Shown here: piece after piece, positions 36,920-49,113 of the stretch
Layout of the letters: each line of letters begins with the position of its first letter
Position numbering within the stretch: position 1 is the stretch's first letter
Position numbers and translations under genes: made by a program
Notes under the pieces: generated by a model
The model's input: the letters and a program-made list of their open reading frames with translations, nothing else
What the model was told of the DNA's origin: nothing
The model's database searches: none
Assembly: GCA_936435175.1 (NCBI GenBank)
Contig: OW386542.1
Coordinates: forward strand, 16,824,001 to 16,888,000
Direction: 5' to 3'
From: Glyphotaelius pellucidus
Lineage: Eukaryota > Arthropoda > Insecta > Trichoptera > Limnephilidae
DNA length: 64,000 nt

Positions 36920-37205
36920 TTCATGATGCAAGATAAACTACTTTCAGCGAGAACCCGTACAGATGTTACCGACGCTCACCCTCTACCTTCTTACGCGAAT
37001 GTTTTGAAAACGAAAAAGACTAGAGAAACTAGAACGATGACGATCACGTACGATCTCTCGCTGGGACTTGTATATTGGACAATATGCCAAAGATGGCAGC
37101 GCGCCAGTAGCCGGTGCAATGACTTCAAATGTTCCAGCAGCAAATTCCAAAGTAATTATGTTCCTGAGGGTGCCTACACTGCCTATTGCACGATCCACAT
37201 CAAAT
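36920..37205 (+). other. Exon-like, GC-elevated segment, unassigned
   Basis: Composition is more balanced than the surroundings. Frames are open in several phases; one (about 37051-37210) reads YIGQYAKDGSAPVAGAMTSN and continues to an in-frame stop. I do not recognise the protein; it may be a transposon fossil or chance. Confidence 0.25.
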
Positions 37206-37989
37206 TGTTAAATTTTTATTTTTTTTTGTATTTCTTGGGAATAAACTATGTAACAATTTCTAGACATTTTGTTTTGAAGAATTTTATTTGACATGTACAT
37301 TTGTTACTTCATTTTTATTTATTTACTGCCGCTTTTGATACATTCACTAGCAATCTTAAAATACGAGTTTTACGATATATCGAAAACGTTAGCTGATAAG
37401 TAAAAAATATGTTATTAATGTGCATGTGAAATAAATCTCTTCAAAACAATGTTACTTTTTAAAATTAACTCCTTTCATATCATTCAATTCCTACCTCTGC
37501 ATTCAGAATGAGCGCCTGAAGTTAAACTTCAAACGTCATATAAATGTATCGAGAACTGGAAGGAGGGTTTCTGTTTATTTCCGGTTTTGGTAAATACTGT
37601 ATTGGTTACTTTAAGCATTCTTAAATTATTAAATATAATGACATAATATCGCATCACCGATTAGTCCCTGCGCGTCCTGTCCTGTCCCGTCCCCTAAAAA
37701 ATCCCTGCGCTTGATTGACGATCGATGGATTTGCCATATTTTTAATTGATTTTGTAAGTCGCATTACGCAAACTGATAAAAAAAGTTGAATGTTCAAATT
37801 CACATAAAGTAAAAAAGAAAAGAAAAAAATTAAACTAAAGTAGACAAGAGTGGGGAGACTACGAAGCCCTTTCTTTATCAATGTGAAGTTTTTTTGCATA
37901 TTTTGTCGTCGAATTCCAGTGCATTGTTTCCTATACATTTGGTCATCTTATTAGTATTTGTGGTTTCTTCTTAGGAGTCACCAGATGTC

Positions 37990-38200
37990 GCTTTATTTTG
38001 TATTTTCTTTTGCCTGTTCATTTCAAGTGGTTTGTAGTTTGGATATTGATTTTAAATAAATAAAAATATTTTTGTTTTTGTTTGGATTCCATAGGATTCG
38101 CTCCCTGGTCAGCTGAATGTCTGCAAAGGATCGTCGGGCGCTTTATATCACTACACTAAAGGGGACGTGAATTTATCGTATTATATTGGAATCGAGTACC
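37990..38200 (-). repeat. Family A S3-type interior fragment
   Basis: Reverse-oriented relatives of the AT-rich S3 interior (TTTTGCCTGTTCATTTCAAG) followed by the decayed tRNA-like part (GGATTCGCTCCCTGG, CAGCTGAATGTC). No intact termini. Confidence 0.5.
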
Positions 38201-38228
38201 TGTGAATAAAATTAATATTTTATTGCTA

Positions 38229-38345
38229 TCTCATCATCTTGCAGGCTAAATCCTATGGATGTGTGTGTTTATCTCTTTTTAGTCTTGCTCGTCTTCATTT
38301 CATGGAGTTTCAAATCAAAACGGTGCTAAAAAGTTTTCATTTCAA
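38229..38345 (-). repeat. Family A fragment, S2 left part
   Basis: CATCTTGCAGGCTAAATCC to AAAGTTTTCATTTC matches the left two-thirds of S2 copies. Confidence 0.6.
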
Positions 38346-38699
38346 AAATATTACTTCTGTACATTCTGGCTACCGGTTTCTGCTTACGCCACGCACCACT
38401 CGCATAATATGAAAAAAGAAGTTACAAAGATAAGCCGAATCGAGAAGTGCTAGTCTTTTCCTTTCTGATAAGCTACCTACTTCATTTTTATCTTTCCCAC
38501 TTTGCGTTTCATACTCTCAATAATGGTTAAGGTTTTTTTGAAGAGTACAGGTTAAAAGTATCTTCCTCAGAAGTTCAAACTCAGAAATCTTGGCGTTATT
38601 GTAAGACAAATGCTGATGTTTCTCTACAATCATCATTTAGTTTTATTTTACTTTATTTTTATTTTCGTTTCTGTTTTATTTTACCAAAGTTGAACCAAA

Positions 38700-39775
38700 C
38701 AAGGTGAAGATTTCAAAAATAAATATTTAATCTTGTTTTATTTATTTATTTACGTCCTAGTGGGCTTTTACAAGAAAAATAAATATGCAATACAGTTGTG
38801 TTAGGTACATAACAGTAAACAATATATAATAGCAATGCAGTTGTGTTAGGTACATACAGTAAACAATATATAATAGCAAAACAGTTGTGTTAGGTACACA
38901 AAGTGCACAATATATAATGAAATATCATTAAAATATCGTTTAAATCATGGCATTATAAAATTAATAGTATGCGGTAAAGAAAGCAAATATGTATAAGGAA
39001 ATATAAAAATAAAAAAGTGTATTCACTAAGGAGTCGTGAAATCATACATCTCGGTGAAGTGAATATAAAGAATTCGTTTTAAAACTAACACGGAATCTTT
39101 AAACACTTCTACAACATTACCAAATTTATTTCCAAATTGATGTAATCTGTTTATAGATGTATGAGATTCATAGTTAGTTTTAAAATTGTCACAGAAAAAG
39201 GTATCACTTTGCCTCGTGTTTCTTGTCGGTACATACAATTTTATTTTGGCGAGAATTTCAGGGTTAACAATGCAATTATAGATAATTTTGTTTAATAGTA
39301 CCAGGTCAGTGATGATCCGCCTATCTGACAGCGTTATTAAGTTCAATTGTTTCATCAAAAAGACATAGTTTATATTTTTAATGGGAATATTCAGTTTAAA
39401 GTTGATGAATCTTAGAAATTTGTGCTGAAACCTTTTATATTGTCGGAATATACTTTATACAATGGGGACCAAATAGGCGAATTATACTCTACCTGGCTTC
39501 TTACTAAAGAAGTGTATAATGTTTTCAAACATTCGAGAGACTTGAAATCACTTGCTGTTCTGCATATGAAACCAAGCATTTTTAAAGCTTTCTTTGTTAT
39601 TTCATTTAAATGCAGAGTAAATGTTAACTTTTCATCAAATATAACACCCAAGTCTCTGATCTGAGCGACTGATGTCAATTGTACATTGTTTAAAGAGTAT
39701 TCATAAGTTACATGACTTTGAATTTAACGAAAACGAATAATTTGACACTTATGAATATTAAAGAAACAACGTTAC
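38700..39775 (-). pseudogene. 5'-truncated LINE, reverse transcriptase C-terminus
   Basis: From about 39770 down, the minus strand reads KCQIIRFR, a stop, then TYEYSLNNVQL...RDLGVIFDEKLTFTLH and LVRSQVEYNSPIW, the thumb/connection region of a Jockey/CR1-group ORF2. After a frameshift, 39358-39026 reads DRRIITDLVLLNKI...LYVPTRNTRQSDTFF, the usual C-terminal tail. Catalytic parts are missing. The 3' UTR carries a triple tandem repeat (38785-38920) and ends in TTTATTTATTTA. It is older than, and distinct in sequence from, the intact LINE at 52.9 kb. Confidence 0.85.
38785..38920. repeat. Three-copy tandem repeat, about 50 bp, in LINE 3' UTR
   Basis: ACAGTTGTGTTAGGTACA followed by CAGTAAACAATATATAAT recurs three times with small indels. 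It lies between the LINE relic's coding end and its TAAA-rich tail. Confidence 0.8.
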
Positions 39776-40289
39776 GTTTTGTTGTAACATCTGTCTGTAT
39801 TGTAACTCGATACATTTAAACCACTCCCCATTTACATCAACGTATTACTAGCACACATATATTATTGAGTAAGTGTAGTTAAGTACAGTAACGTCCTTAG
39901 ACGACATGTAAATTAGATTTCGGCCAATAGCTGTTTTTTTTTCTAAACATGAGACAACCATTTAATCATGTCAATGTTTTATTTTACTTCGCTCCAATAA
40001 AAATAAATTAATAAATATAAAATTGTACTCTGCGACTAAAATGACTAAGCACAAATCTCGTATCGCTCGTTTCACAGGGCGCTGTCAATATTTTATTTGT
40101 ATTTGATCGGCATCCTTTTATATTGCAAATGTTGAGATCAATAAAGTAGGAAAGGTTCAGGTACGGAAAAAATTTGGGTTTAAGGAAACTGAAACAATCT
40201 GAAAATCATTTTAAGTAGCATTACATTTCTGCATGTTTAAATGGGTGCTATGTTTTTTTAAATATGAAATAATTTTATTATAAATATTA

Positions 40290-40551
40290 TTGAAGTGAAA
40301 CTTTCTTAGCCCTGTTAGCTATTCGGAATTCAGATGAAACGGAAGTGACGCGTCCAGCACCTGCAAAGCATTATACTCCTGTCAAGGCTCCTATTGGTTG
40401 AAATATAAAACGGAAACGATGCGAGGTCTGCGCTCATTGGCCTTCTCACTGCGCTTTGATTATGACCTCACTTTTCAAGGCTCTTTGGTTTTTCATAGTT
40501 TGAGATTGTTTTGGTAAAGTTTCGTTTCTACCGCGTGTTAACTGCATTCGA
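40290..40551 (+). repeat. Family A element, S1 type, complete
   Basis: Left end TTGAAGTGAAACTTTCTTAG, S1 modules, right end TTTCTACCGCGTGTTAACTG then CATTCG and a T-run. It lies tail-to-tail with the copy at 40642. Confidence 0.75.
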
Positions 40552-40641
40552 CATTTTTTTTAATTCCATCAAATAGTTTGTTCATCCAAGAAAGGGAATG
40601 GGAGGGATGGAATAATAGGATCGATGGAAATAAAAAAAAAA

Positions 40642-40840
40642 ATCGGGTGCAGTTCACAAGTGGTAGAAGTCGAACCTTCACTCACCTTCATCTATCTCAA
40701 CCAATAGGAGCCTTGAAAAGTGAGTAAGGTTTCATTCTATCGCAAGCTAAATCCTATAGATGTATGTGTTTATCTTTTTTTAGTGTCGTTCCCGTTTCAT
40801 CGTGTTTCAAATATAACGCTGCTAGAGAAGTTTCACTTAA
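40642..40840 (-). repeat. Family A element, S1/S2 mixed
   Basis: A-run, ATCGGGTGCAGTTCACAAG, CAACCAATAGGAGCC, CGCAAGCTAAATCC, and left end AGAAGTTTCACTTAAAAAA. Confidence 0.75.
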
Positions 40841-41544
40841 AAAATAGGAACATTAGCCTTCTAAAAAAGAGAAAAACATTCGTTATTTTTGTCAATAAAA
40901 AAAAAATTCTTTTGCAGCATATTTTACCATTATGATATAAACAGTGTAAATATGAACTATTTATAACCTAACCTATTGTTTTCTGTAAAGAAAATAACAA
41001 AATATCGGCTTTTCCGTATTTTATTACAATATGTACAAGAATACCAGCCATTACCTAAATATATTGAAGTGACTGGTATTAAATTAAAATTGTTGGTTGC
41101 ACCGTTCGTTTTCTTAAAAAGAATCATTGTTTTACAAGGTATTGTTTTATTTTCGTTCCCTATTCCAGAGATTGGACTTGATATTTTTTAATGGTATCCA
41201 CTCTTGACGAGAGTGATTAAGAAGACAAACAAATGATGGGCCCATTTATAAAGTATTTCAATTCATGCTCTCCTGAAGTGGGAGCTCACCAGTGGTGTTC
41301 TTTAGACTGATATCGCAATTTTCCGAAGCAATTTATTTCGTTTAGAAATTTTACCAAAGAAAAATATAAATACTAAAAAATTAAAATTAAGTTTTTTTAT
41401 AATACCGCTTTGTTATACTTGATCTATTATGTTAGTATTAATAAACGAGGATGCCTCGTGAAAAGGGCTGGGCTGCACCACACTTCTCATCCACGAGAAA
41501 GTTTATTAATATATAATATAGATAAAATATTAGTAATATTACAC

Positions 41545-41765
41545 ACAATCTCAACCAATAGAAGCACTGAAAAGTGAGTTCATTATCCAATGCGCGCAGC
41601 TTGACAGAGAGCGATGCTTCATAGGTACTGTACATAGGTAAGGTTTCATTCTATCTCATTCTCTCGCAGGCTAAATCCTATAGATGTATGTGTTTGTCTC
41701 TTTTTAGTGTCGCTCGCTTCCGTTTCATCGAGTTTCAAAACACAACGGTGCTAAAGAACGGAAGG
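41545..41765 (-). repeat. Family A fragment, S1/S2 mixed
   Basis: Starts inside the S1 module (CAACCAATAGAAGCACTG), continues through TCTCGCAGGCTAAATCC and breaks inside the left terminus (GGTGCTAAAGAACGG). Confidence 0.65.
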
Positions 41766-42304
41766 TTTGCACTTCCGTGATATATTTAAATAGAACAAGT
41801 TAAGTAACAAGTTGTATAAGTGTGATGTGTGTCCACCATCGAGTGAGGGGAGGTTACTCTTAAGAAATAAATCATCCACACTACTCAAAATTAGACTTAA
41901 ATTTACACAAATTATTGTATGTTTAGTGTTATAATTGAGAAACCTTTTTATTTTGTAACATTCCGATAATCGGCAATTTTGGAACGCTACTGATTTCATT
42001 CCGCCATTCAGAGAGACTCGCCCAAATATTAAAAAGGGCAAGATTTTATCATGTCTTTAGTCTTGTAACACTTTGAATTTTACTTGAAGACGGGACAAAT
42101 AATAATCGCCAAAAAAAGTTATTTTGTGAGTAGTTATTTATGTTATTTAAGGATTTATCTTGAACTTTAGCAAGTCGTTTTATGGCAGTAGCTAAAAGTA
42201 TTTACCAAAATGTAGATTAGAAAGACCACCAATATCATTCTAATTTGAGTAAAATGAGCCCTGGATTTGGGGATTTGTGGTAAATATTTATACGATATTA
42301 TAAG

Positions 42305-42400
42305 TAAGTATTAATTTAATGAAAACCAATAACTTTAATAAAAACAAATATCTTTATGTACACCTATTTAATTAACAAAGTTATTTGTTTTCATTAAATT
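42305..42400. repeat. Inverted repeat, 28-bp arms, 40-nt loop
   Basis: 42305-42332 and 42373-42400 are inverted copies with one mismatch (ATTAATTTAATGAAAAC.AAT). The repeat lies about 400 bp 3' of the GIY-YIG relic in element orientation, so it might belong to the same element's terminus. That link is speculative. Confidence 0.7.
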
Positions 42401-42784
42401 AATAATGACGCCACAAAGTGAATTTGCGAATTTTGAAGAAACAAATAACTTTGCTTACATTGTTTTTTTTTTAAATTAATATTATCGACATGTTTTAAAA
42501 ACAAAGTTTTCTTCGTTAGAATAAGAGATTAATATAAAAACAATAAAAGACAAATAAGAACATGGTCAAAATATTAAAGATAGAAGTGATAAATTTCTTA
42601 AAAATATCATATAAAAACAATTAAATATGAAAAATGTTTTAGAATGCGTAAAAATTTCATTTTAGTATTAATTTGAAAATAAATTTAAAAGATGGCTATT
42701 TAAAAAAAAAAATGTTATTTATAATAATATTTAATTGATATTAACAGTATTAACACTTTTCCTAATTTCAAATATTTCTAAATT

Positions 42785-42967
42785 ATATACCATAAACCCG
42801 TTATTTTAGTGTGTTTAATTTTTAAACCTTTATTAATATCCAAAGAATGATTGGTTTCTGAAATGTGATTGGCATATTCTGAATAATAATTATTATTTAA
42901 ACGTCTTAGATGTTCCTTAACTCTACTGTTAAAATTTCTATAAGTCTTCCCTACATAAGTATTAAAT
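42785..42967 (-). pseudogene. Penelope-like element GIY-YIG endonuclease relic
   Basis: The minus strand reads TYVGKTYRNFNSRVKEHLRR, then SEYANHISETNHSLD and KIKHTKITGLW. This is the GIY-YIG nuclease core (YVGKT...R..F..R..EH, later a conserved N-H) as found at the C-terminus of Penelope-like retroelements. The frame shifts near 42787, after which NLEIFEIRK continues in another frame, as expected for this domain. No upstream reverse transcriptase was recognised. A bacterial-type UvrC/SLX1 GIY-YIG origin is less likely given the element-style motif. Confidence 0.75.
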
Positions 42968-43309
42968 CACGATTGTGTTAAAAAAATGCAAATGTGATTG
43001 TAAAAAATTGAAATCATATTTTGAAAAATTAGGTAACATTTAAAACAATATTTTTATTGTACATTTCATTAGTTTTATGTAGTTTCAAAAATAATGTCCA
43101 TCATATTTATATAATTATTGAAAGAAATTTAAGACACATTTTTGCATTTTTTGCTTATTCTACCGAACTCACAATAATAAGGAAGGGATCTCTCCTCTTT
43201 ATATTATATGCGCGATTTTTTTTTATACCTATCGACATGATTATTTTTGTTTTAGACGCCTTGTTTAAAAAAAAAAAAAAAATTACGATAATAGCAAATT
43301 TCTAAATTG

Positions 43310-45830
43310 TTTTTTATTTCATATACTTTGAGTAACGAAGAACATTCTTTGCTAGATGACAATTAACTTCACCGTAATCGGCGTTTTTGAGATTGTAGCT
43401 GGGGTTTGTTAATTTCATACTACCTTTTAAATTGTTTGGAATAATTACAGTGACAGGAATAATTACTGACAGTGGAGGATGTGTTACGTAAGAAAATCAG
43501 ACTCTATCAATTCCTCCTCATTTGAAAAAAAAACCAAATCTATTAGACGATTATTCGAATTTTAAAAATTCAATAATTTTGGGTTAAGTATGAAAATAAT
43601 AAAACCGTAACATAAAATCATTTTTCAAAATTTGTGAACCATTTTGGATGAAGTGTAAATTAACAAAATATTGGTATTTTGTCAAACGAATCAATTTGTT
43701 TGGTACTAATAAAACCTTCACTTGGTTTTGATCCATCCATATTTTGATATTTGAAATAAGCACTAATTTAAAGATAATTATATTAAATTTGGTTTGTCTT
43801 TAACCAGTGTGGTTCGAGAAGATTAAGAGGCCGCAGTCTTAAATTACAAGTTATGTGTGAAGTTCTAACCGATATAATACTTTGTCTGCACTGATCAAGC
43901 ACAAAACGCGCAACAAAGTAAAAAGGAGGCTAATCGTGATAATTTTCTAATTTTAAAAGCGTTAAAATACATTGTTATTTTTGCGAGGTGGCTTGCAGTA
44001 CTACGCTTGACAAATGTTTATGGAGGGTCGATAGTAATGACTCCCATATGGCGGTATGAAGTATGGGACCTAAATTTTCAGGAATTTACAAAGTTTAGAC
44101 TTGGCAAGCCTTTCGCGGTACCTACCGTCTATAAATAATAACGCCTATATTATGTTGTGCTGTTATGCTCAGGTGTTAATACAGAGAAAACTTATAATTC
44201 AACGCGTACTTACCAAGCCTTTGTTAATTCGAAGATTCAATACACAACATAAATAACGAATCGTTTGCAATGATAATAGATTAGATATTACACAACTCTC
44301 TAAGGTACCATCTTCAACGAAAAGCGCATTTTTATAGTTTTAGGTACACATTTTTTAATGAATTTTTAAAACGTTAAAAATAAGATTTTATGGCAAAACG
44401 AAATAAGTTTCATTAGGTACTGCCACAGCCGGGGTAATTATTTGATTGTTATAGATCTTCCTCTAACCAGGCAAGACTTCATTCTCCTGTACTAAAATAT
44501 ATATTTTTTCATAGTTGTTTCAACAAACTGACGAATATTAAGAGTTTTGTCAAAATAACCAGAAAATCTAAATAATGTTAAATGTCCGTGAGTAGGGTGT
44601 AGGGGAGGCAATGGAAATGATTAAATTAAATGGAAGAAAATTTTTAAATTAAAAAGTGACCTTTGAGAATGTACCTACCCCCTATTTTAACAATATTATA
44701 TAGACATGAAAGGTAGATATCCAATTCATATTATACTCTTAAAATAATGATAGATCTCTATCGTAAGATAAATTTAAAAATTAAAGTGGATTTCTAAATA
44801 TTTCAGTTGGAACGCGTTAATTATGTATAAATATTGAAGATTAACACAACAGCGAATATTAAATTATTTGGTCAAAATATTATCACGAAAGATTTAATTG
44901 ACGTCAGATTCCAATATTATTAACCCAATATTATTTTTCTTCCAAGATTGCAACGATATCTTCACCACCTACTTAAGGTACCTACTAATCGAATCGATGG
45001 CCTCAACAAGTTCAACAACTTTATGCTTTTAGTTAACTAATAACGAGGAAAGGCAGCGCCTGCTCGAGAATTACGACTGCAGAACATGAAACACGTACCA
45101 ACAATAAATTTTATTTGCTCAACTATCGATGTCTTTATAGGGTAGTGTATTGCACACACCACACCACCTTCTTTGAAATTAATTTAAATTAAATACATTG
45201 CTGATTTTTCCCAAGTAACGTTAAATGAAGCTGGATGAATTTAATAGATAACTCTTCTTAAATTAAAAACATCCCTGACCCAAGTTAGGTTAGTTAGGTC
45301 TGTGGTGTCAATCTTTTTGCGGGCGTTTTAATTTGCAATATTCGAGATGAAAAAAATTATAAAACAACAGGTACTTTAAAACCAAGCAATATCGGTTCAG
45401 GGTTCAAGTCTCTTATCCGAATGATAGTCTCTACTCCAAATGATGGAAAGTATAGAAACGTACTAACTAACCCATCGATGTACTTAAAAAGCAAAAGCAA
45501 AAAGAAAAGCGAATGATTTTTGTTTTATGTTTAATAATAAAATTTGCCCATTGTGCTACCACCAGAAAATCCAACCTCTTCGATAGAATCGACCCAAGAA
45601 CATGTATTTTTAGACATAGTCTGATAAAAGTTTTTGAAAAGTTAATTTTCTAAAAAATAAATAACATTTATTTTTTAATTTTTTAAATTTTGCCACTATC
45701 ATTTGGTTCTGTCTCTGTCCGATCTACTTTAAGTAACCTTAGATTTTTCAAAAACTATATCTCTGGTAACCTTGTTAAAAGACAGTAAGTTGACTCGATT
45801 TATAAGCATTTAAGTAATGCATCTGATAAG
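43310..45830. other. No gene seen
   Basis: AT-rich, no open frame of note and no repeat that I matched elsewhere in the window. Confidence 0.5.
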
Positions 45831-45839
45831 ATTTGTCTT

Positions 45840-46800
45840 CAAATTATTATAATTCATTGTCAAAACTAGGAACAAGTGGTGAATTATTACACTGGATTAG
45901 AAATTACTATCAAAATGTATACTGTCTGTATCAAAAGTACTTATCTTGAATTTGAAGACACTAGCAGCGTACCTCAGGGTTCGCACCTTGATCTGTTATT
46001 ATTTATACTATTCAAAAATGATGTCACTTCTATATTCTCTGGTTAACATTTTATTTTTTACCAATGACACGAAAATATATTAAATTAAAAAAAATATATC
46101 TTTGACTGTTTGTTCTTACAATCGAATTTCATAAAATTCCTAGTCTTGTGTTCCATTATCCAAAGCTCAAAATGTGCAATCATCAATTTTTTCAGAATAA
46201 AAAACCATCCAACAGAGTTACGCTGAACAACCATAGCTCATTGTCAGTACATGGGAAGTCACTAAATAAAGGACCTCGGAGTAACCTTTGATACTCAACT
46301 ATCATTTATTAAGCACATTAATATCATCACTAGAAAAGCAATGGAAACTTTGGACTTCCTTATAAGTAAACATGTATGCATTAAAAATATTTTTACAATA
46401 AAATACTCTTACAACTCGTTAGAAGTAATTTGGAATACAATTCCTCTATAAGAAACCCTTAATTCAGCAGTTACGCAATTTCTATGGAGAGAACCCAAAA
46501 TAAATTTCTCAGACAATTAATTTCAAGTTAAGAATTCCCACAGATTACAATCAATGCTACTCTTTTCTGATGAAATGATCTCATTTTTTAAATTTAATAT
46601 AAACGATAACTGATTTGACTGCCCTGAATTAGTTTCGTAAATAAAAAATGATCATGAACCTATTACACCAAATCGATTTAAATCAACTTATTATTGCTTT
46701 AATACTGGCACTAATGCAGAACAAAAATCAATTATGGGTCGCTTGCACAGTTAGGCAATAAATATCGATCACGCTGGAAGTTTATTTATATATAATAAAG
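45840..46800 (+). pseudogene. Decayed LINE reverse transcriptase
   Basis: Plus-strand remnants in order: SSVPQGSHLDLLLFI (the VPQGSVLGPLLF motif) at about 45965; F-T-N-D-T at about 46060, where FADDT is expected; IKDLGVTFDTQLSFIKH at about 46270; and a C-terminal-like stretch near 46740. Several frameshifts and stops. Jockey/CR1-group style. Confidence 0.8.
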
Positions 46801-47169
46801 ACGCATAAAATAAAAATTGTCTGCAAAATTGTAAAATTTTTCATTTCGCACTGTCATATTTCATAATATTTTTATTTTATAAGATTCTCCCCGTAGTACA
46901 CATTTTTTTCTCTTTTCACGTACTTAGAGCATTGCTTTTATTAGTTTTTGTGTTCATTTTTATTTTAACATATTAATTTGTTTTTTAATATCATATTTTA
47001 TCGAAATGTTTTATATGTATTTCACCTTATTAAATTTTTGTAATATAAAATGGGGGCCTCACACGGGAAAAATACCCAAGGAGGCTAACATTATTCATAT
47101 TTTACTATAAAATGTTAAAGTATTGTAAAAAATAAAAATACGTGTGTGCTTTAGACCACACTTAAAACT

Positions 47170-47360
47170 TCTATGAGAGGAAGAGAGAAAGAAAATGTGG
47201 GCGCGCACTGCTCTGTCTTGCTCCTACAGTGTATACAGACAATAGGCCTGCACTGTGTCTTGGATATACGAAACGTAACTGGCTACGAAAAGAGAGAAAG
47301 AAAATGTGTCCTCGCACCTCTCTCTCTTGCCCCTACAGTAATACACGAAACGTAACTCTC
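47170..47360. repeat. Duplicated approximately 118-bp unit
   Basis: AGAGAGAAAGAAAATGTG followed by a GCAC...TCTTGC..CTACAG block occurs at 47174 and 47291. ACGAAACGTAACT recurs three times (47268 onward). A family-A-like left end (AAGAAGTTTTACTTAAAAA) follows at 47465. Confidence 0.65.
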
Positions 47361-48568
47361 TCTCTTTCCATCTTCACTAACTTATATCTCCCTCTCATCG
47401 CCCGATACTTTTCGTAACGCTCTCGTCACGCATTCACCAGCTTACTCCCCAATCAAGCGCGCGTAAAGAAGTTTTACTTAAAAATAAAACATTTTTTTAA
47501 CAAAAAAAATTATTGCACTTTCTTACATTACTTTTCACTTGTTGCTTTATATTTCTTATTATTTTTCCTTACAATTTTTAACTTTTTTTTAACCTCAAAC
47601 TTTTTCTTTTTGCATTTTACTCATAACTTTTGATTTTTCACTTTTTAATTTATAATTCTTACCTTACATTTGTACGTTACTTTCTCTACGTTGTTGTACT
47701 TTGTATTGATACTTGTATTAATGACGCATTTTGTGTCGTGTACTAGAAAATAAATTAAATCATCCTAACTCTCAACAATTATATCCACTTAATAGTACAT
47801 GGATTCACTTAAAACTAATAGAATCTGGATTAAATTCATCGTGATTTTAATTAAAATCTCAATTGCTTCCCTTACCGGACGAAAGCCGAGTAACATCAAC
47901 TTGTTTATTTATGCAATCTCCAAATTCTGTAGACGAATGAAAAAAATTCTTTTAAAATTAATTCTCATGGTCGGGGTGAATAGAATAAAGGTCTCGATCG
48001 TGCCAGCGCGCGGTGCTTTTCAGATAACTTTTCGTGATGTGGCGGAAACGAACAAAGAGGTTTACGGAAGTTCTGCACCACTCGATCTTGTCAGTAACTT
48101 CATTAAAAATCAAACATGTACTTTACAATTCAGCGGATACGAAACAAAATAAGGTCGTTCCGCAATACACATCGATAAAAATGTCGCTTTAATAGACAAA
48201 CGGTGGTACACATGCAACAGTAAAGTTATACATATATGTGTGAAATAAGATTTATTGGTAGACATGCATTAAAGTAATTAAACCAATGCCTACTCATGTA
48301 TGTAATAATATTGCATGACAATATTCAAAGGAACAGGCAATTAGTAAATCTTTAGTATTAAGGAGAAATTTAAAATAATTCATAATCTACGCTTTCATGA
48401 ATGGCGCGAGTTTAATTATTAAGGTTATATAACTTTTTACAAGTCATGTTTTAAAATATTAAAATGAATTAATTGTTTCAATATGAATATGAATAAATAG
48501 TTTAATCCATAAACGAATTCAAATCTTCCAGTATTTCTTGTAAAAAGCGTTTTTCGCTAAAAAAAACT

Positions 48569-48835
48569 TTGGTTGTCTATAAAGTCGGTTTACGAACGAT
48601 AATTTTACGTGATAACGTCATAAGAAAACTTTTATAGAATTTTACAATCACAGTAATTTACAGTTACTTTTATAGAATTTTACAGTCACAAGCCGAACGC
48701 TTAGGCCGATCGTGCCTCTCTATCGCTTGTTCCGCGCTCTCGCTTGCACGCTTGGCTCAGGCGGAACGTGACAATGAGTCATGTTTTTTCGTGAGTGCAG
48801 CCGGCGTTCATCAATTTATAAGACGTTATCACGTC
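48569..48835 (-). repeat. Family B element with internal insertion
   Basis: TTGGTTGTCTATAAAGTCGG end, then ACGTGATAACGTCATA. An approximately 65-bp AT-rich segment with a direct repeat (TTTTATAGAATTTTACA twice) replaces the TGACGCATCTATC segment of the other copies. It ends TAAGACGTTATCACGTCA. Confidence 0.7.
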
Positions 48836-48894
48836 AATAATTAAAATCGCGCCATCTGCGAAAAAGAAAAGTGTACGTTTTAAGTGTCACGTTA

Positions 48895-49113
48895 GGACGG
48901 GTGGTTTCAAAAAATTTGATGAGTTCATCAAATATTTGAAGTTAATTTTCAGGTTCTGTGTAAGTTCTTTTCGAGTTCTGTTTTTTTATCATCATAGGCC
49001 AGCTGCTTCACAAAACTGAAATCATCACAGAACTTGAATAGAACTTCCACAGAACGTGAAAATTAACGTCAAATATTTGACGAATTCGTCAAATTTTTTG
49101 AAACAACCCATCC
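48895..49113. mobile_element. PIF/Harbinger-like MITE with TTA duplication
   Basis: The 219-bp element is flanked by TTA on both sides (48892-48894, 49114-49116). Long terminal inverted repeats, about 70-100 bp at high identity, start GGACGGGTGGTTTC and GGATGGGTTGTTTC (the latter read from the other strand). A 3-bp TTA duplication fits PIF/Harbinger. No transposase. A diverged relative lies at 29777. Confidence 0.75.

Noticed and set aside
47799..48152. 117-aa open frame as a host gene
   Set aside because: No recognisable domain, signal or exon borders; surrounding DNA is AT-rich intergenic.
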